From the NCBI RefSeq assembly GCF_033807575.1, contig NC_084722.1, forward strand, positions 676,832 to 740,831: a stretch of DNA of 64,000 bases. The letters are read 5' to 3'. Source of the stretch: Cydia pomonella. Lineage: Eukaryota > Arthropoda > Insecta > Lepidoptera > Tortricidae. Every line of letters begins with the position of its first letter. Position 1 is the first letter of the stretch. The translations under genes and the position numbers were made by a program. Shown here in pieces: positions 39,880 through 49,813 of the stretch. The notes beneath the pieces are model-generated. The model saw nothing but the letters and a program-made list of their open reading frames with translations. It did no database searches and was not told the origin of the DNA.

Positions 39880-40495
39880 TCAAAGGTAAACTCATTCTAA
39901 TTTCACAAATTAATCCCCGCTATCTCAAGGAGCGTTTTAACTATCTCAATTCTGTAAGGCTGTCGCGCAGCCTGCTTCTCTCCATCCCATCTTCTTCTAC
40001 AAAATTTTACAACACTTCATTTACTTTTCAAGCTGTCCGACTCTGGAACACTTTACCCGTCGGCATTAGACGCGCTCAATCTCTTGCTGTGTTTAAAAAA
40101 TCACTCAAAGAACATTATTTGTCTCTCCGTTAGCGTTTATATAGTACATAGTTATTTTTACTCTGTGGCTGACATGCTGCTGTCATATTTACCTACGTTT
40201 TGGTTAATTTTATATTTATTTATATGTATGTCTATTTGTATTCCTTATATGTGTATGTTTATTCACTATAATTGTGTGTGTGAATGTAGCCTTCATAACG
40301 TTTTAGCAACACCTACTTTTTCGATTAACTTCTCTATTTCCACTACCCAAAGGTTGTCTGGAAGAGATCGCCCTTTAGTGATAAGACCGTCTGTTGTCTG
40401 CCTCTACATTTAATCAATTGTTTATTTTCTTGTATCTTTTTACTGAGGTGTGCCTGCCAATGAAGACTATTCCATCTATCTATCTATTAATCTCA
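39880..40495 (+). pseudogene. Jockey/CR1-type LINE, intact C-terminus and 3' UTR, (ATCT)n tail
   Basis: An uninterrupted stretch of about 80 codons to the stop at 40131-40133 reads INPRYLKERFNYLNSVRLSR, SFTFQAVRLWNTLPVGIRRA and QSLAVFKKSLKEHYLSLR. This is the C-terminal region after the RT of a jockey/CR1-group polyprotein. The RT and endonuclease domains are missing (5' truncated near 39880). The 3' UTR contains GGTTGTCTGGAAGAGATCGC and ATAAGACCGTCTGTTGTCTG (also at 25685-25730) and ends in ATCTATCTATCT at 40474-40488. The intact frame suggests a young insertion. The frame 40084-40413 is out of phase and rejected. Confidence 0.78.
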
Positions 40496-40581
40496 ATTTG
40501 ACACCAGTGCAGTGCATCTCACTCCCACCCACTTAAAGTGCTATTGGTGCGAACGAGATGCGGAGTCATAATGAGATTAAT
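40486..40581. mobile_element. Small foldback MITE (ATTAATCTCA ends)
   Basis: ATTAATCTCAATTTGACACC is mirrored, with mismatches, by GGAGTCATAATGAGATTAAT. 96 bp, directly after the LINE tail. Confidence 0.65.
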
Positions 40582-40917
40582 TTGTAAAGGCTCTAGCAAT
40601 TCCGTATTAATAAAATTGCTTTCTTATATTATAAATTATAAAGGAATCCTTTGAATTTGATTAAAGGGTTATTTATTATTGTGGTAAATGAGAGGATTTG
40701 AAAGATGACAACAAAACCAATTTCTATTAAATTTTGACCTTAAAAAAGGGACTTCCTGTTGAATTCAATAATATTATTTTATTTTTAGCTGAATAATGTT
40801 TTGACTAATAAATTCCCACGAGACTCGAACGTGTACACGTCACGCCCTCGATCAGTAAAATAAGATCGGCACGAAGAGCGGCAAATCAAAGACATTCATA
40901 CATATGTATTTACTCGT
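40582..40917. other. Gene-free AT-rich stretch
   Basis: Nothing recognised. Confidence 0.3.
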
Positions 40918-41003
40918 ACCTTTAAAAAAATGTAAATGCCCTTCTCTGGATTCGAACCCAGGACCATCGGCTTCATACGCAGAGTCACTAGGTCACTAGC
41001 CAT
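40918..41003 (-). mobile_element. SINE family B, head fragment
   Basis: Minus strand: A-box remnant (GCTAGTGACCTAGTGACTCT) and B box (CTGGGTTCGAATCC), then AGAAGGGCATTTACAT. Tail absent. Confidence 0.72.
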
Positions 41004-41154
41004 TATTAAAATCGTCTACAGCGTTGCCTTACTTTTTAATTATGGAAACTTACATTATCCCTCTATCTAGATATATCTAATGTCTGTCTTCGGTACTAAT
41101 TAAAAGTTTTAAGTAATTAAAACTTCTTCAAAGGGATTACTCTCAGCTCTGACG

Positions 41155-41816
41155 GAATTATAAATTAATTTTCCTACTAATGTTGGGAAACTTAAACGAT
41201 TTGATGAAAAAAGGGCTGGTAGCGTAGCGGTAAGAGCGTACCACTTGCAATCCGGAGGTCGCGGGTTGAGCGAGGAAGCTGCCAGCTCTTCTGTCCCCAG
41301 TGACATCAACCAGCCGCTTAGCCAAATCCACAAAAAACTTTGAGGGCTCGGGCCCCACGGACCGAGGGTCTTGACATCAAAGGCATCAAAGTTGTAATTG
41401 GCGTCGAGACCCCCGTATTTCCGCCTTTTGAGGGTCTTAGCAGCCTCTGCAGCCGCGCGCACTTTATTTATAGTATAGTACCGTGAAGTTGAGACGGGAC
41501 CAGTGTATCCGCATAGGTCGCATCCCACACCAGCACTCGTCCCATTCTCCACGATATCACCGACATCTCGTCGGGTCTCTTCCCGGGCTATACCAGCCGG
41601 CTCGTGAATTGCAGGCACGTTGACAGTGGCAAGAGACCGGCGGATAATGCCATTGAGTGCAGCGTGTCACGACAAACGCCCCGCGCTTCGCTGACAAGAC
41701 AGACCGTGACGCCCCATCTGGTCCACGTCACTGGCACTACAGTGGCATTTATGTGTTGCACAAACTGAAACCCCCAAGCGCAGCCCAACCGCCAGACGGA
41801 GGGTGTTCCCATTAAG
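41155..41816 (-). pseudogene. Family Q non-LTR element, knuckle-to-C-terminus, degraded
   Basis: On the minus strand, read over several frames: VWRLGCAWGFQ (from the LRLG region), SASDVDQMGRHGLSC-like knuckle sense, LSTCLQ/RHAALNGIIRRSLATVN, NVPAIHEPAGIAREE, MGRVLVWDAT, TINKVRAAAEAAKTLKRRKY, NYNFDAFDVKTLGPWGPSP, then TGDRRAGSFLAQ. The order matches residues ~170-345 of the 7560-8687 product. In the frame 41109-41618 the RPD motif is lost by frameshift (GKRPDE is visible in another frame). The C-terminal hallmark is replaced by a SINE family A head (41213-41270) at the join GCGGGTTGAGCGAGGAAGC. The element is dead. Confidence 0.78.
41211..41270 (+). mobile_element. SINE family A head fragment abutting family Q
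   Basis: GGGCTGGTAGCGTAGCGGTA, AGAGCGTACCACTTGCAATC and GGAGGTCGCGGGTT match the A-box and pre-B-box part of 1111-1180. It breaks off in the B box, exactly where family Q sequence (antisense) begins. Confidence 0.75.
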
Positions 41817-42011
41817 GTGGATACTAGAATTGGACGAAAGATATGCGTTTAGCCAGTGGCCAGCCTCCCTATACAGCCTGCGATCAGACGAGCGCGTTCA
41901 GCTCCTTTGCTGTTATCTATACACATGGTATATGTTATTTTAGATAAACCATAATCCCAGCTCCTCTGTGATTTAGGATTATATGGAGGTAAGGTCCAGG
42001 GCAAGGAGAGA
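41817..42011. other. Short gene-free interval
   Basis: Nothing recognised. Confidence 0.3.
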
Positions 42012-42485
42012 GCAAGGCATTTCTAGCATTTTTAAATTGTTTAATGTAAGTAAATTAACCATAGCCGCTTCGTTTGACTTTCTTGAAAAACGATACAAAT
42101 CTTTAAATGCTCAACTCTTATAGGTAGGCAAAAAATCGAATGAAAGGGTATATAGCTATGATTTATATACATTTGTTTGTGTCAATATTTAATAATAATA
42201 ATATATATATGGAGAAAGGAAAATGAGAACTACGTTTGTATGATAAAGCAAGGCATTTCTAGCATTTTTAAATTGTTTAATGTAAGTAAATTAACCATAG
42301 CCGCTTCGTTTGACTTTCTTGAAAAACGATACAAATCTTTAAATGCTCAACTCTTATAGGTAGGCAAAAAATCGAATGAAAGGGTATATAGCTATGATTT
42401 ATATACATTTGTTTGTGTCAATATTTAATAATAATAATATATATATGGAGAAAGGAAAATGAGAACTACGTTTGTATGATAAAGC
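42012..42485. repeat. Perfect tandem duplication, 2 x 236 bp
   Basis: GCAAGGCATTTCTAGCATTT begins at 42012 and again at 42248. I see no difference across the two 236-bp copies, each of which ends TTTGTATGATAAA. No TE hallmark. It is either a very recent duplication or an assembly artefact. The frame 42177-42359 spans the junction. Confidence 0.93.
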
Positions 42486-43080
42486 GTCGTCCGCCTTCAT
42501 TTTAAGAATAGCTTATTAAATCGTATGCACCGCAAACACATAGTACAAGATACTGTGTATATTTATATTTCTATAGTGTAGGTATAAACAAACTCTCATT
42601 ACGGCGATCTCGGCAAAGTTGACAGAAAAGTGCGCGCCGAATTACCAACCCGCGGAAACAAGGGCACAGGGTGAACGAAACAGTAGGGCAGGACAAGATT
42701 TAGTAGTAGTTTACGAGTATGTGACTGATACATAATGAAAGGCATTAAAATACGGGTGTGGGTTTAACAAAGGAATTTGGTGTGATTTATCTAGATGATG
42801 CTTTATTAGGTGTGTGATCAAATGCCACAATATCAGCCGTAACATGATGTTCCTGGGGACAAAGATAACTATATAAGTATGAATGTATCTATATACGTAT
42901 GTATACCGTCGACTAGTATCCATAGTACAGGCTTGGCCGATCTGTGTTAGTCCTTAAATATTATTTATTTATTTATATTAATTAGAATTAGCAAGAAAAC
43001 TTAGAAAAAATTTGTCGTAGAGGAGTTTCATTACTATCTTCATGAGCAATTCACTATCTGAATGATAATGCTTGGTTTTT
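42486..43080. other. Gene-free stretch
   Basis: A fragment at 42935-42970 (CCGATCTGTGTTAGTCC, TTATTTATTTAT) resembles the variant SINE B tail. Otherwise nothing. Confidence 0.35.
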
Positions 43081-43086
43081 AGATAT

Positions 43087-43245
43087 GTCCAGGCCCAAGT
43101 CCAGATCCAATTACAGGTCCAGGTCCAGGTGCAGGTCCTGTTTCAGATCCAGATTTAGATCCAGGTCCAGGTCCATGCCCGGATCCGGGTCCGGATATAG
43201 GTCCACGCCCGAGTTCGAGTCCGGGGCCGAATTCAGGTCCAGTAA
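43087..43245. repeat. (CCAGGT)n hexamer minisatellite, degenerate
   Basis: AGGTCCAGGTCCAGGTGCAG and GATCCAGGTCCAGGTCCATG with drift to CCGGATCCGGGTCCGG. The frame 43085-43276 across it encodes an RS-rich string purely because of the period; it is not accepted as a gene. Confidence 0.85.
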
Positions 43246-43540
43246 TCTTATACAGATCGACCTAGGATCTGTGTAACATTGTCCCCAAATATTTATTCAT
43301 TTATTCATATTATGCGTGTAAAAAAAGCATGTAAGTGTACATAATTAGGCATTAAAAAAAATTAGGCACAAGTAATTTGTGACTACTACATTTGATTTTG
43401 TGACTCCTGTTACTTTTCGAACACTGCTCCAAAACTTGATCTATAAAAGGAAAATGTCGGAAGCCCCACCAATGCAGTTCTCTTCGCCCTTTATCGCACT
43501 ACACAATGAAAGCGGAGAATAGATGCTCGTCCAATACCAA

Positions 43541-43590
43541 AGGGTTTTGTATAGGGTTACCCTTTGCGCTCTAACGAGGCGGTCGATAAT
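43541..43590. repeat. Short dispersed repeat TTTTGTATAGGGTTACCCTTTG, copy 1
   Basis: GGGTTTTGTATAGGGTTACC with AACGAGGCG is repeated at 45066-45110 in the same orientation. Confidence 0.65.
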
Positions 43591-43638
43591 ATATATTCAC
43601 TTATACTGAAGGTCGATTCTGATTTAAAAAATATTTTG

Positions 43639-43850
43639 GGGGACATCTTACACAGATCGATCTAGCACCAAACTAAGCATAGCTTATACTATGGGTAGTA
43701 GGCAACGATATACACATACTTATGTAGATAAATACATACTTATATACATAGAAAACAACCATGACTCATGAACAAATATCTGTATTGACCACGAATCGAA
43801 CCAAGTACCATCGGCTTCGTAGGCAGGGTCATTACCCACTAGGCCAGACT
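43639..43850 (-). mobile_element. tRNA-derived SINE, family B variant, nearly full length
   Basis: Minus strand: TCTGGCCTAGTGGGTAATGA (A box), TTGGTTCGATTCG (B box region), body GTCATGGTTGTTTTCTATG, and a variant tail CTACCCATAGTATAAGCTAT, GGTGCTAGATCGATCTGTGT. The head matches family B; the tail differs from copies 1-5. Confidence 0.82.
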
Positions 43851-43894
43851 AGCGTTGAAAAAACCCGAAAAAATACGGAAAACTTTCCAAACGA

Positions 43895-44278
43895 CTCGTT
43901 TTTAGGGTTCCGTAGCCAAATGGCAAAAAACGGAACCCTTATAGATTCGTCATGTCTGTCTGTCTGTCCGATTCTGTCACAGCCACTTTTTTCCGAAACT
44001 ATAAAAGCTATACTGTTCAAACTTGGTAAGTAGATGTATTCTATGAACCGCATTATGATGTTTACACAAAAATAGAAAAAAAAAACAATAAATTTTGGGG
44101 GTTCCTCATACTTACAACTGAAACTCAAAAAATCTTTTTTCATCAAACCCATACGTGTGGGGTATAAAGAAACTTGAAAAAAGCGGAAGTATTGCAACTC
44201 AAATTTGCAATACTTCCGAAAAAATAGAATAAAGCCGAAAAAAACAACCACTTTTTAAAACTTCTGTAATTTTCCACA
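43895..44278 (-). mobile_element. GGGTTCCGTA element, copy 3 (partial)
   Basis: TTTTTAGGGTTCCGTAGCCA, ACGGAACCCTTATAGATTCG, GTCTGTCTGTCTGTCCG and TTTTTTCATCAAACCCATAC are the inverse of 55735-56077. The other terminus is absent. Frames 43761-44033 and 43832-44251 are shadows. Confidence 0.8.
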
Positions 44279-44389
44279 TGAATTTAATTGGGAATTTAAA
44301 CAGGAAGGTTAAGGTTGCACGTCTAATGTGTAAGTTTCACTGCTATCACTTATCAGTGGCATTGTGTATGACGTATTTAATTTTTATGA

Positions 44390-44450
44390 ATCTTTTTTTT
44401 GATTTTTTTTATTTTTTGATTTTTTTTTCAAGAAAAAAATCGATTTTGTC
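44390..44450. repeat. T-rich low-complexity run
   Basis: TTTTTTTTGATTTTTTTTAT and similar; it creates the hydrophobic-looking frame at 44278-44508. Confidence 0.7.
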
Positions 44451-44549
44451 CAGAATTTTCATCCCTAGGCCAGATCGGTCGTCAAACAATTTAACAATTA
44501 GGTTATGATTTTGATACAACCTGGATGATAGAGCAAGAGACCTGATGGT

Positions 44550-44905
44550 ATGTCACTGATACCGTGGAGGATGGGACGAGTGTTGGTGTGGGACGTGGGA
44601 CGCGACATGTGGACACACTAGCACCGTCTCACGGTACTACAAAGAAAGTGGGTGCGGCTGCCGCGGCTGCCGAGGCCCTCAAAAGGCGGAAGGAAATATG
44701 GGCGCCAATAATTAATTTGCTACTTTCGGTGTCGAGACCCTCGGTCCTCGGGGCCCGGGTGCTAAGAGCATCGTTATAATTTGGCCAAACGGCTGGTTGA
44801 TGTTACAGGGGACAAAAGAGCTCTTTTTTTTATAGTTTAAGTTTGTATTGTACCTATATTTACATTTCACTCTAATTCATATTAATTGTTATTTGTATAA
44901 ATAAA
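44550..44905 (+). pseudogene. Family Q non-LTR fragment, degraded
   Basis: Pieces in different frames: IPWRMGRVLVWD (nuclease motif region), VGAAAAAAEALKRRK, SRPSVLGARV/LGPWGPGC-like sense, NLAKRLVDVTGDKRAL. This corresponds to residues ~250-340 of the 7560-8687 product. It is cut off before QRGNAAS and passes into an AT-rich region with TTGTATAAATAAAGAATATC (about 44894), a possible polyadenylated tail. Multiple stops and frameshifts. Confidence 0.7.
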
Positions 44906-45065
44906 GAATATCTATGTTAGATCAATATTTTTGAAAATGATGATCAACTTGGTTATTGGCGTCTCATGGACGACTTCAGTTCGCATGCATGCAAATCAGA
45001 GCAATCTTCAACTTCGTATCAAAATAAAATAAAAATCATTTGATTCAAAATCGGGCCCAAGGAGG

Positions 45066-45110
45066 GTTTTGTATAGGGTTACCCTTTGTACCATAACGAG
45101 GCGATCCGTA
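45066..45110. repeat. Short dispersed repeat TTTTGTATAGGGTTACCCTTTG, copy 2
   Basis: Partner of 43541-43590. Confidence 0.65.
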
Positions 45111-45199
45111 TCAATTCAAATATACTGCACAATGTGTAGCTATAGCAACCGTACACAACATACACTTCAGATGTTAGGAAATACGGTGTCCCTCAGCTC

Positions 45200-45628
45200 A
45201 GGGTAGTGTACTTCCCCAGACGACCCCAAGAGGTATCGATGAAAGGGCCGTCCACTTCAGAAGGTCCCTGGAGACAGTTTGTGACGTTTCCATGCCCCGA
45301 GCCCGGCCTGCCCGGGGTAAGAAACCCCGGCGTGGGAACTAGACGCAGGGGTGCTAGCTGAAAAATACTGGGCGAGAGTGGAGACCAGGAGGCGCGGGTA
45401 GCCCACAGATGAGGAGGAAGCAGAGAGGTTGGCCCGAGCAGCCGCGGAGTGGCTGAAGCAAAGGTGGAGAAATGGCTTAGAGGATGGCCGTTATGGAACC
45501 CGAACTATAAAGGCTATCCTCCCAGTAATGGACGAGTGGCTGGGGAGAAGAAAGGGGGCCCTGACATTCAGGATGACGTAGGTGTTTCGGGTACAAAATA
45601 CAGAGGGAGCCGGGGCCCCATTGCCATG
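45200..45628 (+). pseudogene. R1-clade retrotransposon, fragment 1 (internal deletion)
   Basis: Conceptual pieces: TVCDVSMPRARPARGKKPR (the linker between endonuclease and RT in R1-type ORF2), followed immediately by LAEKYWARVETRRRG, AERLARAAAEWLKQRWRNGL, EDGRYGTRTIKAILPVMDEW and LGRRKGALTFRMT, the region just upstream of the C-terminal zinc knuckle. The whole RT domain is therefore deleted. The coding sense resumes at 46040 after an inserted retroelement. Stops and frameshifts are present. The ORF 45449-45730 is in a shadow frame. Confidence 0.75.
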
Positions 45629-45636
45629 AATATGGT

Positions 45637-46040
45637 GCAAATTCAAATTCAAATTCAAAAATTTATTCTGCAAGTAGGCCTCAAGGGCTCTTTTACAAGT
45701 CAATACAACATTTATAGTAACATCATATAGTGACATGAAAAATACATAACAACATTTATAAATACAACAGCCAATACCTGGGTAAACATTACATTATAAT
45801 AATCTTAAAATAAATAATTAATACAATACAATAGAGATGTATAGTCTCTATGGTTAAAAACACATTAAATCTGGAGATGTAAAAGGTCCCCAATGTCAGA
45901 GTACTAATACTAATAAAATTTGGAGGTGTAAAGTCTCTCCAAGTGTCAAAATAAAATTTATACTAAATAAATAAACCGCGTCTGGACTGTTAAACTAGCA
46001 GTCTCATAAACTAATGCTCCATTCTGTACATAACTAGTAT
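45637..46040 (-). mobile_element. LINE 3' end with (AAATTC)n tail, inserted in the R1-like element
   Basis: CAAATTCAAATTCAAATTCA at the left edge is an inverted hexamer tail; the following minus-strand UTR includes GTAAAAGAGCCCTTGAGGCC and TACTTGCAGAATAAATTTTT, a common lepidopteran LINE end. It splits the R1-like coding region, so it is younger than it. Confidence 0.75.
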
Positions 46041-46630
46041 GTACCAGAAGAAGCTAGTGCGATGGATGACACGGCCCGGCACACTTTAGAGGAGTGCAAC
46101 CGCTGGGCCGTGGAAAGAGTGGCCCTTAGGGCGGCGACGGGGGTTGCAGACCTCTCACTACACAGCATAATAGTGGCGGTGCTGGGTAGCGAGAGGAATT
46201 GGGACGCGGTGGCCTCCTTCTGCGAAGAAGTCATGTCGCAGAAGGAGAAGGCGGAGAGGGAGAGAGAAAGATCTGCAGACGCGCTTCCTCTCCGTCGCAG
46301 GCGGCAGGCCCAAAGGCGGAGAGCGCATGCTCGCCTCGAGCCCTAGTAGGGCCAGCGGGTACCGGACCCGCATTGCACGGTCCCATAGACGTCGTCGGGG
46401 GGCGAGGGGTCAAGCGTTTCTGATCCCCCTTCCATTGTGAGGATGCCCTGGCGTTAAGCCGGGGCTGCTGGAGGGTGCCGTAGTGAATGTCATCGATCCC
46501 AGTGCGCCCTCATGAACGGCAAACAGGGTGAAACACTGGAGTGGGTTTAGTGGGGAGGGCCAAATTCTCCCCCCCCCCTCTTTCCAGGAGAGGGGAAAGG
46601 AGTGGCGAGTCCCACACACCGTCCGTAAAT
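46040..46630 (+). pseudogene. R1-clade retrotransposon, fragment 2: C-terminus and 3' UTR
   Basis: The open frame 46062-46346 encodes DDTARHTLEECNRWAVERVA, DLSLHSIIVAVLGS, NWDAVASFCEEVMSQKEKAE and an Arg-rich end, the C-terminus of R1-type ORF2 (knuckle H in HTLEEC, with the preceding Cys lost to the insertion). The GC-rich 3' UTR runs to about 46630 (GTGGCGAGTCCCACACACCG). R1-type elements normally target 28S rRNA genes or other fixed sites; there is no rDNA here, so this belongs to a non-rDNA lineage or is an ectopic copy. Frames 46158-46373, 46199-46423, 46231-46413 and 46410-46619 are shadows of GC-rich sequence. Confidence 0.82.
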
Positions 46631-46639
46631 GCGTACTTT

Positions 46640-46985
46640 GGCCACTACATTTCTTAATTTATATAAATGATTTTCCCTCTGTACAGATACTTTTTGCCGT
46701 TGATAAATACATCGATTACCTATTAAACGTAATAATATAAATAAATATGAAAATGATATGAATCGTGTCCTTAGTGAAATTGTTCCTTGGCTTCAAATAA
46801 AAATAAACCTTAAAAAGAACAAAATAATGTACTTTAAGCAGAAAGTTACAGTATCATGAATGAACATTAATTATAAAGGAACTAATACCACAGATTGTAG
46901 TTTGTAAATTCCTAGGCATTACCATAGATAGCAATTTAAAAAAACAAACTTCAGATAGTAAAAAGGCGAACATAGCTAAGCGTAT
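46640..46985 (+). pseudogene. Jockey-like RT fragment with mutated catalytic motif
   Basis: Translation gives HFLIYINDFPSV, QILFAVDKYIDYL, then after stops EIVPWLQIKINLKKNKIM-like sense, and VVCKFLGITIDSNLKKQ. This is the RT palm of a jockey-group LINE from LxIYINDLP through the catalytic FADD to the KFLGITID motif. The catalytic FADD reads FAVD, so the first Asp is lost, and the remainder is broken by stops. It joins the end of the R1-like 3' UTR directly. Confidence 0.65.
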
Positions 46986-47082
46986 GGGTGATTCAAAACA
47001 AAAGAATAATTGCAATGTGAAAAAAATTAAGACTAAAATAATAATAAAATACATAAACTACAACTATACAATACACATAAAT

Positions 47083-47318
47083 AAATAAATAAAATAAATA
47101 AATAAATATTATAGGACATTATTACACAAATTGACTAAGTCCCACAGTAAGCTCAATAAGGCTTGTGTTGAGGGTACCTAGACAACGATATATATATAAT
47201 ATATAAATATTTATAAATACTTGAATAGATAGAAAACACCCATGACTCAGGAATAAATATCCATGCTCATCACACGAATAAATGCCCTTACTAGGATTTG
47301 AACCCGGGACCATCAGCT
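47083..47318 (-). mobile_element. tRNA-derived SINE, family B, copy 5 (head truncated)
   Basis: Minus strand: B box (CCCGGGTTCAAATCC), body CGTGTGATGAGCATGG, tail CCTCAACACAAGCCTTATTG to TTGTGTAATAATGTCC and (ATTT)n. It stops short of the A box. The frame 47122-47313 is a shadow. Confidence 0.88.
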
Positions 47319-48365
47319 AATATATAGTTATGTTTATACTTTAAGCAGCATACAAATATACATACAATTTATATATAATAAAAATCATAGTAAAGTCAAA
47401 ATTACTTTATTTCAAAATTTGGCTGATCAGAATGGAAATAATAGATTGAAGAACCGATAGCCATTTGGCTCATAATTCTACCTTTAGTGCAAATGTAGGA
47501 ATATCGACTCAAAACTTGTCAAAAATCGATGAAAACCAGCAATCTATTTTTTTCCGAAGTAACGATAACCATTTTAGTACTTATCGGAAAAAGGACAAAA
47601 AACTTTCGTCCCGAAAGTTCCCAAAATAACTGCCATAATAATCTACATTGTATACATAGTTACGGCGGGCGGGCCCACTTCCGCTGAGCCGTCGATCTTA
47701 TCTTAATCTTAGTCATAAAAACTACTAAAAACAGCGTAAGTCATAGGAGATAGCGTTAGTTGCCCAGGAAAATTAAGGGTTTCACCTCGGAATAAACTGA
47801 AAAGTCGTATACACCTTCATTATGGCATTCTAAAGTCGACTAAAATCTCGTGTTTGCGTCAGAAGTTATTCAAGATAAAATGTCATAAAAATAGTTTTTT
47901 GCCGATATCACGGTTTCTATAGCTCCAATACTGTTTTCCAGGCCGCACCAATCTACAAGGTTTTCCCAAAAAATCCAAATATATTCCAATTAATCCAACT
48001 TTGGTGATTCATTTGAAGACAAGTAACATTTCCTGAAATTGTAGTCTAATTTGAACCTTAAATCGGAATGCTAAAGTTGAAATTCTAATGATGCGTATGT
48101 GGTCGATAAATCGTACTATGCCTGGAAAAGGGTTAACATGAGGTAAAAGTTGTAGAACATAAAATTTGCGAAATGTTTTTTTTGTGCTTATAGCGGTAGC
48201 GAAACTTTAAGCAACATATTCACATACATAACTGGATATATCTGATTCAGACTGTACCAGCGCAGTATTACCGTAAAGCACCGCTGCCGACTGGATTGCA
48301 GCAAATTAGAAAAATCCTTTCCTTTCTTACTTTGCCATGTCCTGCAGCAATGCTTTGTTTATGTT
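47319..48365. other. Gene-free stretch
   Basis: No repeat or coding sense recognised over about 1 kb. GCAGTATTACCGTAAAGCAC with CTGGATTGCAGCAAATTAGA near 48262-48310 resembles the GCAGT-rich repeats at 10.6 kb. Confidence 0.35.
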
Positions 48366-48455
48366 ATAGTATAGTCAGCAAACGAGCAGACGAGCCACCT
48401 GTTGGGAAGGGGTCACCGTCGCCCATGGACATAAGCAACATCATAGGAGTCACTT
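48366..48455 (-). mobile_element. CR1-like LINE 3'-end fragment
   Basis: CAAACGAGCAGACGAGCCAC, GGGGTCACCGTCGCCCATGG resemble the inverse of the CR1-like UTR (CCATGGGCGGC, CTCGTCTGCTCGTTTGC). Degraded. Confidence 0.6.
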
Positions 48456-48627
48456 AAGCGGTGTCGACCCTTGAGAACTCTAAATCCCCACATGCTGTAC
48501 CGTAACACTAAAGCAGTAATACTGTGGACCTTATATTATATTCTTTTTCTTTGCAATATATCTATAGTCTAAAGTTGCTGCGTGATTATAATGGTAGAAT
48601 ATTTTGTATCATACCTTCCATTTAAGT

Positions 48628-48740
48628 ACAGTCAACATCAGATAAAACATCCGTTCTAATTGTTATCAAGATGTGCTCCGAGAATTTCGACCACTTTTCT
48701 GTTGCTAACAATTTGATGTTGCAATTAACCCAATAAAAAC
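48628..48740. repeat. Left-end fragment of the TACAGTC MITE family
   Basis: TACAGTCAACATCAGATAAA resembles the tip of 18999-19226; the matching right end is not seen. Confidence 0.45.
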
Positions 48741-48842
48741 ATATACATTCGATAAGATAAAAAAAAACAAATATTATACTCATAATTCCTTTTTGCGGAT
48801 GGATGGGTACGTGGAGTGTTCTAACCTAAATTTAATAAACAC

Positions 48843-49410
48843 GCTTTCGCTTACGCTTTAGGCCTCGCAGCTTTAAAATAACCTCGACCTTGCCGGACCG
48901 CGCTTCAGCGTACGGACTCGTAACTGGCCTTGTAAGATTATGGAACTCTCAGCATAATCTTTATTATCATGGTCTAACTAATAAATAAACAAAAACGCTT
49001 TCACTTTCACATTAGACCTAACAACCTTGAAAGGGTTTTGACATTTGATTGCTGGATTGCCCTTTTTTTTATTATACTGCCCTTCAGCCTATCGACTGAT
49101 CTATCGGGTCTTGTACGATTATGGGATTATCAGCTTTTAAAATAACATTTCAGAAATATTTAAGCTTTTAATGATTCTGAAACCTCTTGCAAAAAACGCG
49201 ATTTTTTGCGAGAAAGGCGTAAATGGCGTATTACGTGAATAAAACGGAATGGGTTCGTATTAAGCAGGTTTTACCGTAAAGTAAATCGCTACCGCTCCCG
49301 CTTTAGGCCTCGCAACCTTGAAGCGGCCTCGACCTTGCCGGACCGCCCTTCGGCCTATCGACTGTCAGGCCTTGTACAATTGCTGCTTGTGCAGCTTGCT
49401 GTCACATATC
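48843..49410. repeat. Three irregular copies of a GCCTCGACCTTGCCGGACCG repeat
   Basis: CGCTTTAGGCCTCGCA followed by ACCTCGACCTTGCCGGACCG occurs at about 48853 and 49311. A diverged middle copy lies at about 48998-49140 (TTAGACCTAACAACCTTGAA, CCCTTCAGCCTATCGACTGA). Unit ends share ACTG...GCCTTGTA(A/C)(A/G)ATT. Spacing is irregular, so this is not a simple satellite. Confidence 0.75.
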
Positions 49411-49790
49411 TATAGGAAAAGTTAAAAAAAAAAGATATGGATGATTTACAGTTGCTTTAGTCTGTATCTTTAGGGAGTTAAAAAAATTAACAATGTGTTT
49501 TTACATTTTTGAGTACTTAAAACATTGATCAGTTAACCAACCGAATAAAAAACTGCCTGGATCTGTTCTTTCATTGTTCTGGCTTTAACCTATTTCATTT
49601 AACCGTATAATATTTTGATCTACCCTCAAATGGCTAAATATTCGATCTTGTTTTATTTAAGTTATTTACAAGTGCGAAGTAATAGCAAATATTACAAAAT
49701 TAAATTACTATTGATTGATCAAATCATCCCGATATATTCTTATTAACAAAATAGTACGATTACAGCAGATTTGTTGTTACGTTCGAACGT
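49411..49790. other. Gene-free AT-rich stretch
   Basis: Nothing recognised. Confidence 0.3.
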
Positions 49791-49813
49791 AATAATATAT
49801 ATCGTAATATATT

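Noticed and set aside
43085..43276. RS-dipeptide-rich small protein
   Set aside because: Direct translation of a degenerate CCAGGT hexamer array; no flanking gene structure.
46158..46619. Several 60-74-codon frames on both strands
   Set aside because: Shadows in the GC-rich R1-like C-terminus and 3' UTR.
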